The notes beneath the pieces were generated by a model. It made no database searches. It saw nothing but the letters and a program-made list of their open reading frames with translations, and was not told the origin of the DNA. This document shows, piece after piece, positions 9,603 to 18,318 of a DNA stretch of 64,000 bases. Origin of the DNA: Paraglaciecola sp. 20A4 (GTDB lineage: Bacteria > Pseudomonadota > Gammaproteobacteria > Enterobacterales > Alteromonadaceae); contig NZ_WTPY01000006.1 of assembly GCF_011378905.1 (NCBI RefSeq), forward strand, positions 53,682 through 117,681, read 5' to 3'. Position 1 is the stretch's first letter, and each line of letters starts with the position of its first letter. The translations under genes were made by a program, and so were the position numbers.

Positions 9603-10029
9603 AGAAGGCCAATCATAATAAACACTAAAACGGCCGTTATCTTACCAGACTCGGCAAGGCCAATTCCATTAATTAATCTTTTTATAAGGTCAATGCCGCA
9701 CTACAAAGCGCAGTAATACCACGCTTTAATAACGTGAAACTCATGCTTATTACTTTGCCAGAATGACGATGTAAACTGCATTTTCAATGTTTCATAAAAA
9801 TTCTAAAGTATACTTTTGTTGATTATGTTAAGGTTAATTGTTGACAATGTGACGGAGTTTGTAGAATGTATATTAACAATATTGATGCGTGAATTTGTGA
9901 TCTTTGCAGGGCAAGATATCGGTAGCGCACCGGCATCGCCTGCTCACAACCAAGACAAAGCAGTGCTTTGACTTCGAAAGTGCACGCTATCGTCAATCGT
10001 CTAAAACATAAATGAAACTAGGATAACCC
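9603..10029 (+). promoter_or_regulatory. Agarase upstream region with promoter candidate
   Basis: No gene seen in 427 bases. A consensus -35 box TTGACA lies at 9841-9846 with TAGAAT at 9862-9867 (15-base spacer, preceded by TG). It overlaps the palindrome ATTGT-TG-ACAAT at 9837-9848, which could be an operator. A leader of about 160 bases would follow before the agarase ATG at 10030. Confidence 0.4.
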
Positions 10030-12369
10030 ATGAAACCAGTTACCCAAACAATGGGCTTTTTGCTCTCGGCGCTAACGTTGGCCTTACTTGTGGCCTGTAG
10101 CGACAGGTCAATCGATGAGTCTTCAGTGGCCGCCAGCACAAAGGCGAATATCACAAAGCAGGGGCACGAATTACCTTGGGATTTCAATGGGAGTAGCAAA
10201 ATAACAGGGGTAACACTTTTATCTGCTGATAGTCGGTTGATGGGTGATGATGCAGACAGAAGGCTGGCTATTGATTTGCATTCCAAAGATCATAAAAGTG
10301 CAGGTTTTAGTTTTACCCCTAAAACACCTTGGGACTGGAGCCAAGAAGGACAATTTGCCTTTGCGCTGGACATCGAAAATCCCGATGCTAATTCCGTGCA
10401 TCTGTATGTTTCTGCTACAGACGTCTCGGGTCAATCCCACAATCGTAGCTTTGCCGTACCTGGTAACTCCAGTGATACCTATTTTATGGCGCTGAACGAC
10501 CCTGACCTGTCTATTGAAACGGGCATTCGCTCTAACCCTAATAATTGGCAAACCGAATTTACCCCGATGATTTGGCGACATGGCACTAAGCAAATTGATT
10601 TGAGCCAAGTCAAAAGTATCGAATTTGATGTCAGAGGCGTGCCAGAAGACAAACACTTGATTGTGGATAATCTGCGACTTATTAAACCGCAGAAATTAGA
10701 CCAAAATTATCTTGTGGGTTTAGTCGACGAGTTTGGTCAGAACGATAAGCTGAAGTTCACCAATAAAATCGATACGGTTGAACAGCTACAAGCACTCAAT
10801 GTCAAAGAGCAAAGTGCGTTCACCCATGAGGTTCCAAAAGGACGATCAAAATTTAATGGCTGGGCTTATGGGCCAAAGCTTGCGGCAACGGGCTATTTTC
10901 GAACCGAAAAATACCAAGGCAAGTGGAGCTTAGTTGACCCTCAAGGTTACTTGTTTTTCTCAAATGGTATCGCCAACGTCCGTATGTCTAATACCTCAAC
11001 CATTACCGGTTACGATTTTGACAGCCAATTCATTAAGCAGCGTAAAGCAGGGGATTTCACCCCAGAAGATTCCATTGGATTAAACCGCGCTCCAAAAGAA
11101 GCTTGGCCGAGCCGACATGTGAGCTCAGAGTTAAGGGCCGAGATGTTTACGTGGTTGCCCACTTATGAAGAGCCATTAGGCGAGCATTTTGGTTATCGAC
11201 GAGAAGTGCACACCGGTCCAGTGAAAAGAGGCGAAACCTATAGTTTTTACAGCGCTAATTTAGCGCGTAAATACGCCAGTGATGACCCCGAGGTATTCAT
11301 GACCAAGTGGCGAGATACCACGGTGGATCGCATGTTAGATTGGGGGTTCACCTCATTCGGTAATTGGATAGATCCTAGCTTCTATCAGCTTAATCGTATT
11401 CCTTATTTTGCCAATGGTTGGATAATCGGTGATTACAAAACCGTTAGTAGCGGCAATGATTACTGGAGCCCATTGCCTGACCCATTCGATCCTGTTTTTA
11501 AAGAGCGGGCCCTTGTTACTGCCAGTCAAATTGCAACTGAAGTTAACAACAACCCATGGTGTGTAGGGATCTTTATTGACAACGAGAAAAGCTGGGGTAA
11601 TGAACAATCGATTGCCGGCCATTACGGAATCGCTATTCACACTCTTGCGGTCGACGCAAATGACAGCCCAACTAAAGCGCAGTTTGTCGCTTACTTAAAA
11701 ACAAAATATCCAGATATTCACGATTTAAACGTATCATGGAATACCGATATCCGCTCATGGGATGAGGTTGCCACAGGAATTACTTTAACCAATTTTAATG
11801 ATCCACTGCTTGATGATTTGTCTGCCATGCTTAGTCTTTATGCTGAGCAGTATTTCGCTGTCGTTAAAGATGCCCTTAATCAAACGATGCCGAATCATAT
11901 GTATATGGGGGCTCGTTTCGCTGACTGGGGCATGACAGATGAAATACGTAAAGCGGCAGCTAAATATGCCGATGTTGTCAGCTACAACTACTACAAAGAA
12001 GCTATAACTGAGCAAGTTTGGGGATTTCTAGCCGAAATTGACAAACCTAGCATCATCGGTGAGTTTCACAATGGCGCATTAGATTCAGGGTTACTTAACC
12101 CAGGTCTTATCCATGCATCATCTCAGGCCGATCGTGGTAAAAAATATCAACAGTACATGAATAGTGTCATCGATAATCCGTATTTTGTTGGTGCGCATTG
12201 GTTCCAGTATATAGATTCTCCTCTGACTGGCCGCGCTTATGACGGTGAGAACTACAACGTCGGGTTTGTCAGTGTCACCGATACGCCTTACCAGCCATTA
12301 GTGGATGCGGCTAAAAAAGTAAACGAGAGTATTTACACGAGGCGTTTTGGCGATGCACAACCTAAGTAA
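10030..12369 (+). CDS. GH50 beta-agarase, lipoprotein
   Basis: Glycoside hydrolase family 50 enzyme of agar breakdown (beta-1,4 cleavage of agarose, usually exo-acting, giving neoagaro-oligosaccharides). The 779 residues start with a lipoprotein signal ending in the lipobox LVAC, so it is anchored to a membrane, probably the outer one. An N-terminal beta-sandwich (about 50-220) precedes the catalytic barrel. The motifs RMLDWGFTSFGNW, FIDNEKSWGNE (candidate acid/base Glu519) and IIGEFHNGALD (candidate nucleophile Glu678) match GH50; the 159-residue spacing is close to that in characterised GH50 agarases. The next gene, a lactonase, starts 17 bases before its stop, suggesting an operon. Confidence 0.88.
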   Translation: MKPVTQTMGFLLSALTLALLVACSDRSIDESSVAASTKANITKQGHELPWDFNGSSKITGVTLLSADSRLMGDDADRRLAIDLHSKDHKSAGFSFTPKTPWDWSQEGQFAFALDIENPDANSVHLYVSATDVSGQSHNRSFAVPGNSSDTYFMALNDPDLSIETGIRSNPNNWQTEFTPMIWRHGTKQIDLSQVKSIEFDVRGVPEDKHLIVDNLRLIKPQKLDQNYLVGLVDEFGQNDKLKFTNKIDTVEQLQALNVKEQSAFTHEVPKGRSKFNGWAYGPKLAATGYFRTEKYQGKWSLVDPQGYLFFSNGIANVRMSNTSTITGYDFDSQFIKQRKAGDFTPEDSIGLNRAPKEAWPSRHVSSELRAEMFTWLPTYEEPLGEHFGYRREVHTGPVKRGETYSFYSANLARKYASDDPEVFMTKWRDTTVDRMLDWGFTSFGNWIDPSFYQLNRIPYFANGWIIGDYKTVSSGNDYWSPLPDPFDPVFKERALVTASQIATEVNNNPWCVGIFIDNEKSWGNEQSIAGHYGIAIHTLAVDANDSPTKAQFVAYLKTKYPDIHDLNVSWNTDIRSWDEVATGITLTNFNDPLLDDLSAMLSLYAEQYFAVVKDALNQTMPNHMYMGARFADWGMTDEIRKAAAKYADVVSYNYYKEAITEQVWGFLAEIDKPSIIGEFHNGALDSGLLNPGLIHASSQADRGKKYQQYMNSVIDNPYFVGAHWFQYIDSPLTGRAYDGENYNVGFVSVTDTPYQPLVDAAKKVNESIYTRRFGDAQPK

Positions 12370-13291
12370 GCGCCAAACAAGGGCGGGTGCGTTTAGTGTT
12401 GCCATCATGCTCTTGCTAAGTGCCTGCAAGGCCTCGAGTGAATCTTCAGACAATATAAATCAGCGCCAGGTTGAAAGTAGCGGCCAGTCGTCGTTGCAGT
12501 TAGCCAGGTAGGGCACGTTAAATGTACCGATGCGTATCGGTGTTTTTGATATATTCGATCCTAAGGTGCTGAGCATCTTAGATGTTAACGCCACTATAAA
12601 TACGGTGGCTAGCGGCTTTGAATGGGTGGAAGGCCCTGTTTGGTCTGGTGAAGATGACGCCCTACTGTTTTCGGATATCCCAGCGCACAAAGTTTATCGT
12701 TATAAGGTCGGTCAAGGTGTGAGCGAGTATATTCACCACAATGGCTTTTCAAATGGTTTGCTGTTTAATCGCCAGCAACAACTTATTTTACTGCAATCGC
12801 GTTCTCGTCAAGTGGGCATGTTGCTCGCTGATTCGTCTGTTTATTCGCATACAGATATGCCGGTAAATCAGCCCGAAGTGCCGATAAAAAGGGCTGCAGT
12901 CGACCTGGTCAAAAACGCTGGGTCGTTTAACCCAAACGACTATCTTGTGCTCGCCAATATGTACCAAGGTAAAAAGTTCAATAGTCCGAATGATGGGGTA
13001 ATGAGTATGAAAGGGCAGAGCAAAGGCACCTTGTATTTTACCGATCCGCCATGTGGTTTACCTAAGCAATTGGACGATCCAGCTAAAGAACTGGATTTTC
13101 AGGGTGTATACGCCCTTAGCCCCACAGGTGAGTTGACCTTGTTAGATAAAAGCCTTGTCTATCCTAACGGTATTGCATTGTCGCCAGACGAGAAAAACCT
13201 TTATGTGGCCGCGTCCAATCCTGCTCGCGCGGCTTGGTATCGATATTCACTGGACAACTATGGGCAAGTTCAATCTCGTAAACTTTTTTAG
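12353..13291 (+). pseudogene. SMP-30/gluconolactonase-like lipoprotein, interrupted and truncated
   Basis: From ATG 12353 a frame encodes a lipoprotein signal with lipobox LSAC, then stops at TAG 12509-12511. The same frame continues as a clear SMP-30/gluconolactonase/LRE-like propeller: GFEWVEGPVWS, ADNSF-type lid region, FNSPNDGVM, TDPPCGL, YPNGIALSPDEKNLYVA. It stops at TAG 13289-13291 before the last propeller blade. Homologues hydrolyse sugar or other lactones. An intact copy would have been a periplasm-facing lipoprotein translationally linked to the agarase. A restart at ATG 12530 could make a truncated cytoplasmic piece, but the missing C-terminus makes activity doubtful. Confidence 0.75.
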
Positions 13292-13590
13292 TTAGATGCG
13301 ACTGGAAATTTGTTGGCAACCTTGAATTTATCAGCTCAGCATACGGATAATTGCTCGGGGGATCCAAGTGGTGCGTTCTGTAATTGGACAGCCGTTGGCG
13401 CTTCCTTTGCGGGCACAGTAATGTCAGTTGATTTTGGCGGAACCGTAAATCAAACGGGTTACGATGACATCACGTTTGGGTCAGCGACCGCCGGTGGGGT
13501 AAACCTGTAGACGTGCCTGCACCAATGGACGTAGCGTTTATGGCTCTTGGGCTAGGGCTAGGATTACGCAATCGTAAACGTAAGACCTAA
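13292..13590 (+). pseudogene. Decayed C-terminus of a PEP-CTERM-type exported protein
   Basis: The frame after TAG 13289 continues to 13510 with a piece (NLLATLNLSAQ, DPSGAFCNW, FGGTVNQTGYDDITFG) typical of the membrane-distal end of exosortase substrates. After a frame change the sequence reads VPAPMDVAFMALGLGLGL then RNRKRKT and a stop at 13588-13590. That is a VPxP-type motif, a hydrophobic helix and a basic tail, the layout of a PEP-CTERM sorting signal. The lactonase therefore appears joined by a deletion to the end of an unrelated gene. No exosortase is in the window. Confidence 0.6.
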
Positions 13591-13610
13591 TCTAGTTTGA
13601 TCTGACATAG

Positions 13611-13639
13611 AAAAACGATGCAACTTTGCATCGTTTTTT
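13611..13639. terminator. Strong bidirectional terminator
   Basis: AAAAACGATGCA pairs perfectly with TGCATCGTTTTT around a 5-base loop, with A-run and T-run flanks. It separates the agar locus from the convergent reductase gene. Confidence 0.88.
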
Positions 13640-13664
13640 ATGCGTTATCAGTGATTAGGATCCA

Positions 13665-14681
13665 CTATTCACCTTGCACGTTCACTACCACTCGGCCACG
13701 AATTTCACCATCGAGTAACTTAGTTGCAGCTTCTACTACTTGTTCTAGATTGATTTCCTGGGCGATATCATCAAACACACTCGGCTCTAAAATATCGCTT
13801 AAGCGCTGCCATGCTTCTTTTCTGTCTTCAATGGGTCGCATCACGCTGTCGATGCCAGCTAATGTTATGCCACGTAAAATAAACGGCGCCACACTGGCGG
13901 GAAAATCCATCCCTTGGGCTAAGCCGCATGCGGCAACAGTACCGCCGTATTTTGTGCTGGCGCAGGCGTTAGCCAAGGTGTGGCTACCCACGGAGTCAAT
14001 TACACCTGCCCAACGCTCTTTGGCTAAAGGTTTGCCGGGGCTCGATAAGGTGTCTCGGTGAATCACTTCGCTGGCCCCCAATGCTTTCAGGTAAGGGCTT
14101 TCATCAAGGCGGCCGGTTGAGGCGACAACGGTATAACCCAGCTTCGATAGTATGGTAATTGCAAAACTGCCCACGCCGCCGTTCGCGCCCGTCACTAGTA
14201 TTTCACCCTTGTTTGGGGTCACGCCGTTTTTCTGTAACGCCATTACGCACAGCATCGCGGTATAACCCGCAGTGCCAATGATCATGGCTTGTTTGGGAGT
14301 GAATGCAGTGGGTAGGGGGATCAACCACTCACTTTTCATGCGTGCTTTTTGCGCCAGGCCGCCGCTGTGCTTCTCACCCACGCCAAAACCATTGTTAATG
14401 ACTAAATCACCGACATTGAAATCAGCGCTGTCGCTGTGCTCTACCACGCCCACTAAGTCGATGCCGGGTACCAAAGGAAAGTGACGCACGACGGGGCTTT
14501 TACCGGTAATAGCTAGACCGTCTTTGTAATTCAATGTGCTGTATAGCACCTTGATAGTCACATCACCCTCGGGTAGCACATTTTCATTTATGTCCTGTAA
14601 CTCGGCTCGGTAACCTTGCTCGTCTTTGTTAATCAAAATGCCTTTGAATGTGGTTTCTATATTTGTTGCGGTATTCATCAT
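13665..14681 (-). CDS. acuI: Acrylyl-CoA reductase-like oxidoreductase (AcuI/YhdH family)
   Basis: NADPH-dependent medium-chain reductase of the YhdH/AcuI group, 338 residues, which reduces acryloyl-CoA to propionyl-CoA and detoxifies acrylate, for example from DMSP breakdown. Seen: STLNYKDGLAITG, PGIDLVGVV, HSGGLAQKAR and the nucleotide-binding ANGGVGSFAI. There are no structural zinc cysteines. TGGAG precedes the ATG. A TetR regulator lies immediately upstream on the same strand, and each gene has the same palindromic motif in front of it. The name follows family and context; other enoyl reductions are possible. Confidence 0.82.
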   Translation of the reverse strand: MMNTATNIETTFKGILINKDEQGYRAELQDINENVLPEGDVTIKVLYSTLNYKDGLAITGKSPVVRHFPLVPGIDLVGVVEHSDSADFNVGDLVINNGFGVGEKHSGGLAQKARMKSEWLIPLPTAFTPKQAMIIGTAGYTAMLCVMALQKNGVTPNKGEILVTGANGGVGSFAITILSKLGYTVVASTGRLDESPYLKALGASEVIHRDTLSSPGKPLAKERWAGVIDSVGSHTLANACASTKYGGTVAACGLAQGMDFPASVAPFILRGITLAGIDSVMRPIEDRKEAWQRLSDILEPSVFDDIAQEINLEQVVEAATKLLDGEIRGRVVVNVQGE

Positions 14682-14695
14682 TCATTTCTCCAATT

Positions 14696-14710
14696 TAGAC
14701 CGATCGTCTA
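14696..14710. promoter_or_regulatory. TetR operator candidate, copy 1 (before the acuI-like gene)
   Basis: TAGACCGATCGTCTA, with TAGAC/GTCTA arms, is 15 bases upstream of the reductase start. An identical 15-mer lies upstream of the TetR gene at 15404-15418. Two identical copies at both promoters are strong evidence for one shared operator. Confidence 0.75.
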
Positions 14711-14737
14711 TTAAAAGTTAAATAAAAGCCCGTAGTG

Positions 14738-15370
14738 CTATTTGGGCAGAGTCTGTAAAAAATAGTGTAGAAAAAGTCGAAGTGGCTGTTCACGTTGTAC
14801 AAGCTTTGCACGGCTCACTGCGCCTTCCCAGCTTATCCAAAAATACTCAGACAGCGCTTTACAATCTGCCGTATGGCTTATCTCTTGATTCGCTTTTGCT
14901 TGCTCTAAACATCTTTCAACCTTGTGTTGCCAGTTTGAAAAAACAGCCGAAATTTGCGCTCTAAAGCTCACAGGCAGGGCATCCACCTCTTGGCCTAAGT
15001 TACCTATTAGACAGCCACGTTTAAATTCGTGACGGGCCATGCCAATGGCGGCGTCATCCACAAAGTGAGAAAGACGCAAAAGCGGTGAGTGTTCTTCATT
15101 GAGCAGATGTAAATCTAATTTGCGAGAAAAGTAGCTGTCGTACTGGGCAATAAGGGTTGCACCGAAGGCTTCTTTACTGGCGAAGTAATAATAGAAAGAC
15201 CCTTTAGGCACCCCGGCTTTCTTTAAAATGGTGTCGATACCAGATGACGCAAAACCGAATTCTGTCAGATGCTCTAAGCCAACACGGATCAATTCTGCTT
15301 TGGTATCTGAATTTTCACGTGCAACCTTTGGCGGGCGACCACGTCTTGGTTTTGCTGTTGGTATATTCAT
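14738..15370 (-). CDS. TetR family regulator, AcuR/NemR-like
   Basis: 210-residue TetR repressor. The N-terminal helix-turn-helix includes FGFASSGIDTILKKAGVPKG and then SFYYYFASKEAF. The ligand domain contains a Cys in KRGCLIGNLGQE, a motif shared with AcuR/NemR-type repressors that respond to electrophiles such as acrylate. It lies directly upstream of the AcuI-like gene on the same strand with its own operator copy before it, so autoregulation plus control of the reductase is the natural reading. Confidence 0.85.
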   Translation of the reverse strand: MNIPTAKPRRGRPPKVARENSDTKAELIRVGLEHLTEFGFASSGIDTILKKAGVPKGSFYYYFASKEAFGATLIAQYDSYFSRKLDLHLLNEEHSPLLRLSHFVDDAAIGMARHEFKRGCLIGNLGQEVDALPVSFRAQISAVFSNWQHKVERCLEQAKANQEISHTADCKALSEYFWISWEGAVSRAKLVQREQPLRLFLHYFLQTLPK

Positions 15371-15403
15371 AAAAGCATAATTAGAACGTTCATTTTATTA
15401 TAT

Positions 15404-15418
15404 TAGACCGATCGTCTA
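15404..15418. promoter_or_regulatory. TetR operator candidate, copy 2 (before the tetR gene)
   Basis: Identical to the 15-mer at 14696-14710 and placed 34 bases upstream of the TetR start codon. Confidence 0.75.
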
Positions 15419-15473
15419 TTTAAATGCAATAACTATTTTTAATGGGTTGAAAATAGTGACTTAAAGACATGTA

Positions 15474-15496
15474 AAAGCCCGCGAGTAGCGGGCTTT
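15474..15496 (-). terminator. Terminator-like hairpin
   Basis: AAAGCCCGC pairs with GCGGGCTTT around GAGTA. Read on the minus strand it ends in TTTT and lies about 95 bases past the MDR gene that ends at 15589. Confidence 0.65.
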
Positions 15497-15550
15497 CAGT
15501 TGGAGCTAGTTTAGGGTTAAACGATTTACTGTGCCTGTTATATAATCGCT

Positions 15551-15592
15551 AGTTAAACCACTAATTAAACCACTAATTAAACCACTAATTAA
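15551..15592. repeat. 12-bp tandem repeat at the 3' end of the MDR gene
   Basis: Three near-exact copies of a 12-base unit (TAAACCACTAAT) run together and reach the stop codon of the gene at 15589. They add in-frame stop codons rather than protein. Likely slippage product, no obvious role. Confidence 0.7.
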
Positions 15593-16614
15593 TAGACCAC
15601 CGCTGTTTTACCAATAGATTTGCCACTTTCAATAACGTGATGGGCTTGTTTAAACGTATCAGCGTTAAAGCCAGTAAAGGTTTGGGTCAAGGTGCTTTTT
15701 ATACGGCCTTCGTCAAGCAGTTGAGCTACTTCGGCCAAAATGTCTTGCTGGCGGATCATATCACTGGTGTTGAACATAGAGCGAGTAAACATTAGCTCCC
15801 AAACAAACCCTGCAGATTTTGGCGCTAATGGCGATATATCTACTTTGCTATCAAGCTCGACGATTGAGCTGATCATGCCTTGCGGCGCGATTAGCTCGAC
15901 CATGGCATCCCAATGACCCAGCGTATCCGCTACATTGAAAATATAGTCAACGTGTTCAAAGCCATTTTCGCGCACAGACTCAAGTAGATTTCTGTGATTA
16001 ACCACGTGATCGGCCCCCATGTTACGTACCCACTTTTCGGTTTCTGGGCGTGAAGCAGTAGCAATAACAGTCAGGTTAGTCAGTTGCTTAGCAAGTTGAA
16101 TCGCAATTGAGCCTACGCCACCGGCTCCACCAATAACAAGCAAGGTTTTGGCTTCGGTTTTAGACACCCGAAGGCGATCGAAAAGGGCTTCGTATGCGGT
16201 CAATGATACCAACGGCATAACCGCCGACTGGGCATCTGATAGGGAGGTTGGTGCATGAGCCACAATTCTATAATCCACTGCTTGATATTCAGCGTTTGAA
16301 CCAGCGCGAGTTACATCCCCGGCGTAATAAACCTTGTCACCTTTGGCAAAACCCGATACATTTTTGCCTAGTGATTCAACAATACCAACTGCATCGTAAC
16401 CCAATACAACAGGCTGTGGGTGTGGTGTTTCAACGGCCGAACGAGCGCGGTTTTTTGCATCCGCAGGGTTGATGGACGCAGCGATAACGCGCACTAGCAT
16501 ATCGTTTTCACCGGCAACTGGGATTGGCAAAGTAAATTCGAACAAGCTATTTTCATTTTCAATAGGTAATGATTGAGTGAATCCGATGGCGTTCATTTCA
16601 TTTGGTACTGACAT
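15589..16614 (-). CDS. Zinc-type alcohol dehydrogenase-like / quinone oxidoreductase (MDR)
   Basis: 341-residue NAD(P)H-dependent medium-chain dehydrogenase of the zinc-binding alcohol dehydrogenase family typical of proteobacterial orphan copies. Seen: SINPADAKNR, LGYDAVGIVESLG, and the Rossmann motif IGGAGGVGSIAIQLAK at about residues 158-173. The zinc-ligand Cys cluster of true alcohol dehydrogenases is not visible, so a quinone or enone reductase role is more likely. It is monocistronic; substrate unknown. Confidence 0.82.
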   Translation of the reverse strand: MSVPNEMNAIGFTQSLPIENENSLFEFTLPIPVAGENDMLVRVIAASINPADAKNRARSAVETPHPQPVVLGYDAVGIVESLGKNVSGFAKGDKVYYAGDVTRAGSNAEYQAVDYRIVAHAPTSLSDAQSAVMPLVSLTAYEALFDRLRVSKTEAKTLLVIGGAGGVGSIAIQLAKQLTNLTVIATASRPETEKWVRNMGADHVVNHRNLLESVRENGFEHVDYIFNVADTLGHWDAMVELIAPQGMISSIVELDSKVDISPLAPKSAGFVWELMFTRSMFNTSDMIRQQDILAEVAQLLDEGRIKSTLTQTFTGFNADTFKQAHHVIESGKSIGKTAVVY

Positions 16615-16874
16615 AATTCGTTCTCCGACTAGGTTTCTAGCAACTATTAGTAATAAAGTTTTGATAATGTGGGCTGATTTTCATCAATCCTACTTGGCAG
16701 CGTGACCGTTAGTAGGGGATGTCGCCGTCCGATGAATACACTTTATGGCAACCAGTGATAAAGAAACACTAGGGGCGCGATGAAACATTTTCAAAATAAT
16801 ATTGATAATGTCATAGTTAACGTTCTCCCATTCCCAGTGTTAGGTAACATGCATGTTTTAAATAGCGGGCGAAC

Positions 16875-17396
16875 TTGGATTGGTCGTTACTAATGGCAAG
16901 TTTCAACCTCGCAAGTGTTAAATTAAGAGGTTATCACGTGTCTAATTTCAAAGTGGAGAGTCATAAATTAGTAAACACCAAATTAGAACATTATCGCGTG
17001 ATTGACCAATGCCCTGCGGCGGCAGAATTATGTGCTTTGCGTAGTCAAGTAGGCAGGGGTGAAACCGATGTGAACATGGCTGAAATAAGCCTAGGGAATA
17101 CGCTTTACGGCGTATGCATTCGCCAGTCACAAAAGTTACTCGCCACGGGCCGAGTGGTGGGAGACGGTGCACAGTATTTTTACATTCAAGACGTGATTGT
17201 GAGTAGCGGCTACCAAGGGCAAGGCTTAGGCCATCAAGTCATGCTTAGTATCTAACAATATTTGCAAACAGCCGCGTGCAAAGGCGCCACGGTTGGTTTG
17301 CTAGCAGCGAAAGGCAAAGAATCTTTTTATCAGCGATACCATTATGTGAACAGGCCGAATTCAACCCTTGGCAGCGGTATGTGTCGCTTTATTTAG
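16875..17396 (+). pseudogene. GNAT acetyltransferase interrupted by one in-frame stop
   Basis: The frame encodes a GNAT protein with VGDGAQYFYIQDVIVSSGYQ followed by the acetyl-CoA loop motif QGQGLGHQVM, then stops at TAA 17253-17255. The same frame continues without a shift for 46 codons (QYLQTAACKGATVGLLAAKG, then FYQRYHY) to TAG 17394-17396, which completes the fold. One base change would restore it. The start is uncertain: TTG 16875, ATG 16893, or GTG 16938, which has AAGAGG before it. The truncated product would lack the last strands of the fold. Confidence 0.75.
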
Positions 17397-17514
17397 CCAT
17401 GTTTGAATGAATTTGCCTTTATATACCTCTAGCCTTTGGTGCTGCCCATTGTTAATGGCTGCAATTATCCCCATTCACTAACTACAAACGAATTAATCTA
17501 AAAGGAACATTATT

Positions 17515-18057
17515 ATGAGTCGTCATTTTGATAAGGCCGACGGTCTGTGTGAACAAAGAGATCCTGCCACCCTTGGCATAGTGTTTAACCAAACCATGCT
17601 GCGCATTGCTGATCCAAAACGCTCGTTAGATTTCTATACTCGCGTGCTGGGCATGACGCTGTTGAAGCGCCTAGATTTCCCTGAAATGGAATTCAGTTTG
17701 TATTTTTTAAGCGCAGGGGATGACTTTTCTGACATCAGCCAAGACAGCAATACCCGTACCGTTCAGACGTTTGGTCGCCCAGCCATGCTTGAGCTAACCC
17801 ATAATTGGGGCGATACGGCTGAGAATAAGCAATATCACAATGGCAATAGTGACCCCAGAGGGTTTGGGCATATTGGTTTTCATGTGCCGGACTTAGCATT
17901 GGCATGCCAACGTTTTGATACCTTAAATGTGCCGTTTCAAAAGCGCCCAGAGGATGGCGCAATGAAAGGGATAGCGTTTATCAGAGATCCTGATGACTAC
18001 TGGATTGAAATATTTGATGCCAGCAAGTCAGGAGACATTTGCGCCGAGCACGCCTAG
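17515..18057 (+). CDS. gloA: Lactoylglutathione lyase (glyoxalase I)
   Basis: Converts the hemithioacetal of methylglyoxal and glutathione to S-lactoylglutathione in the cytoplasm. The 180-residue form is the longer, eukaryote-like type. Seen: [20 protein letters not shown] (first metal ligand Gln), MLELTHNWG (Glu), [10 protein letters not shown] (His) and YWIEIFD (last Glu). GAGGAA-like AAAGGA precedes the ATG. No operon partners. Confidence 0.9.
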   Translation: MSRHFDKADGLCEQRDPATLGIVFNQTMLRIADPKRSLDFYTRVLGMTLLKRLDFPEMEFSLYFLSAGDDFSDISQDSNTRTVQTFGRPAMLELTHNWGDTAENKQYHNGNSDPRGFGHIGFHVPDLALACQRFDTLNVPFQKRPEDGAMKGIAFIRDPDDYWIEIFDASKSGDICAEHA

Positions 18058-18318
18058 TCGCTGCCTCGAGATCTGCAGCAACTCGCTGTTGTTCCAAGTG
18101 TACAATAGCGATTTTTTGTCATTCGCTGCCATTTACAACTTCAAAACTGTGCAATGCCTGAGGAGCGCACGTGGTCGCGCCCCTTGTGGCTTTATCTTTT
18201 GTTGCTGCTTGCCTATTTCTAACATGTAACCGTTTTGCTGTTACGAAACAACATCTCACTCTCAGCGTTTAGCGATGTAAATTAGACTTTGAAAAAAAAA
18301 TGCCATTTTGCTGAGTAC

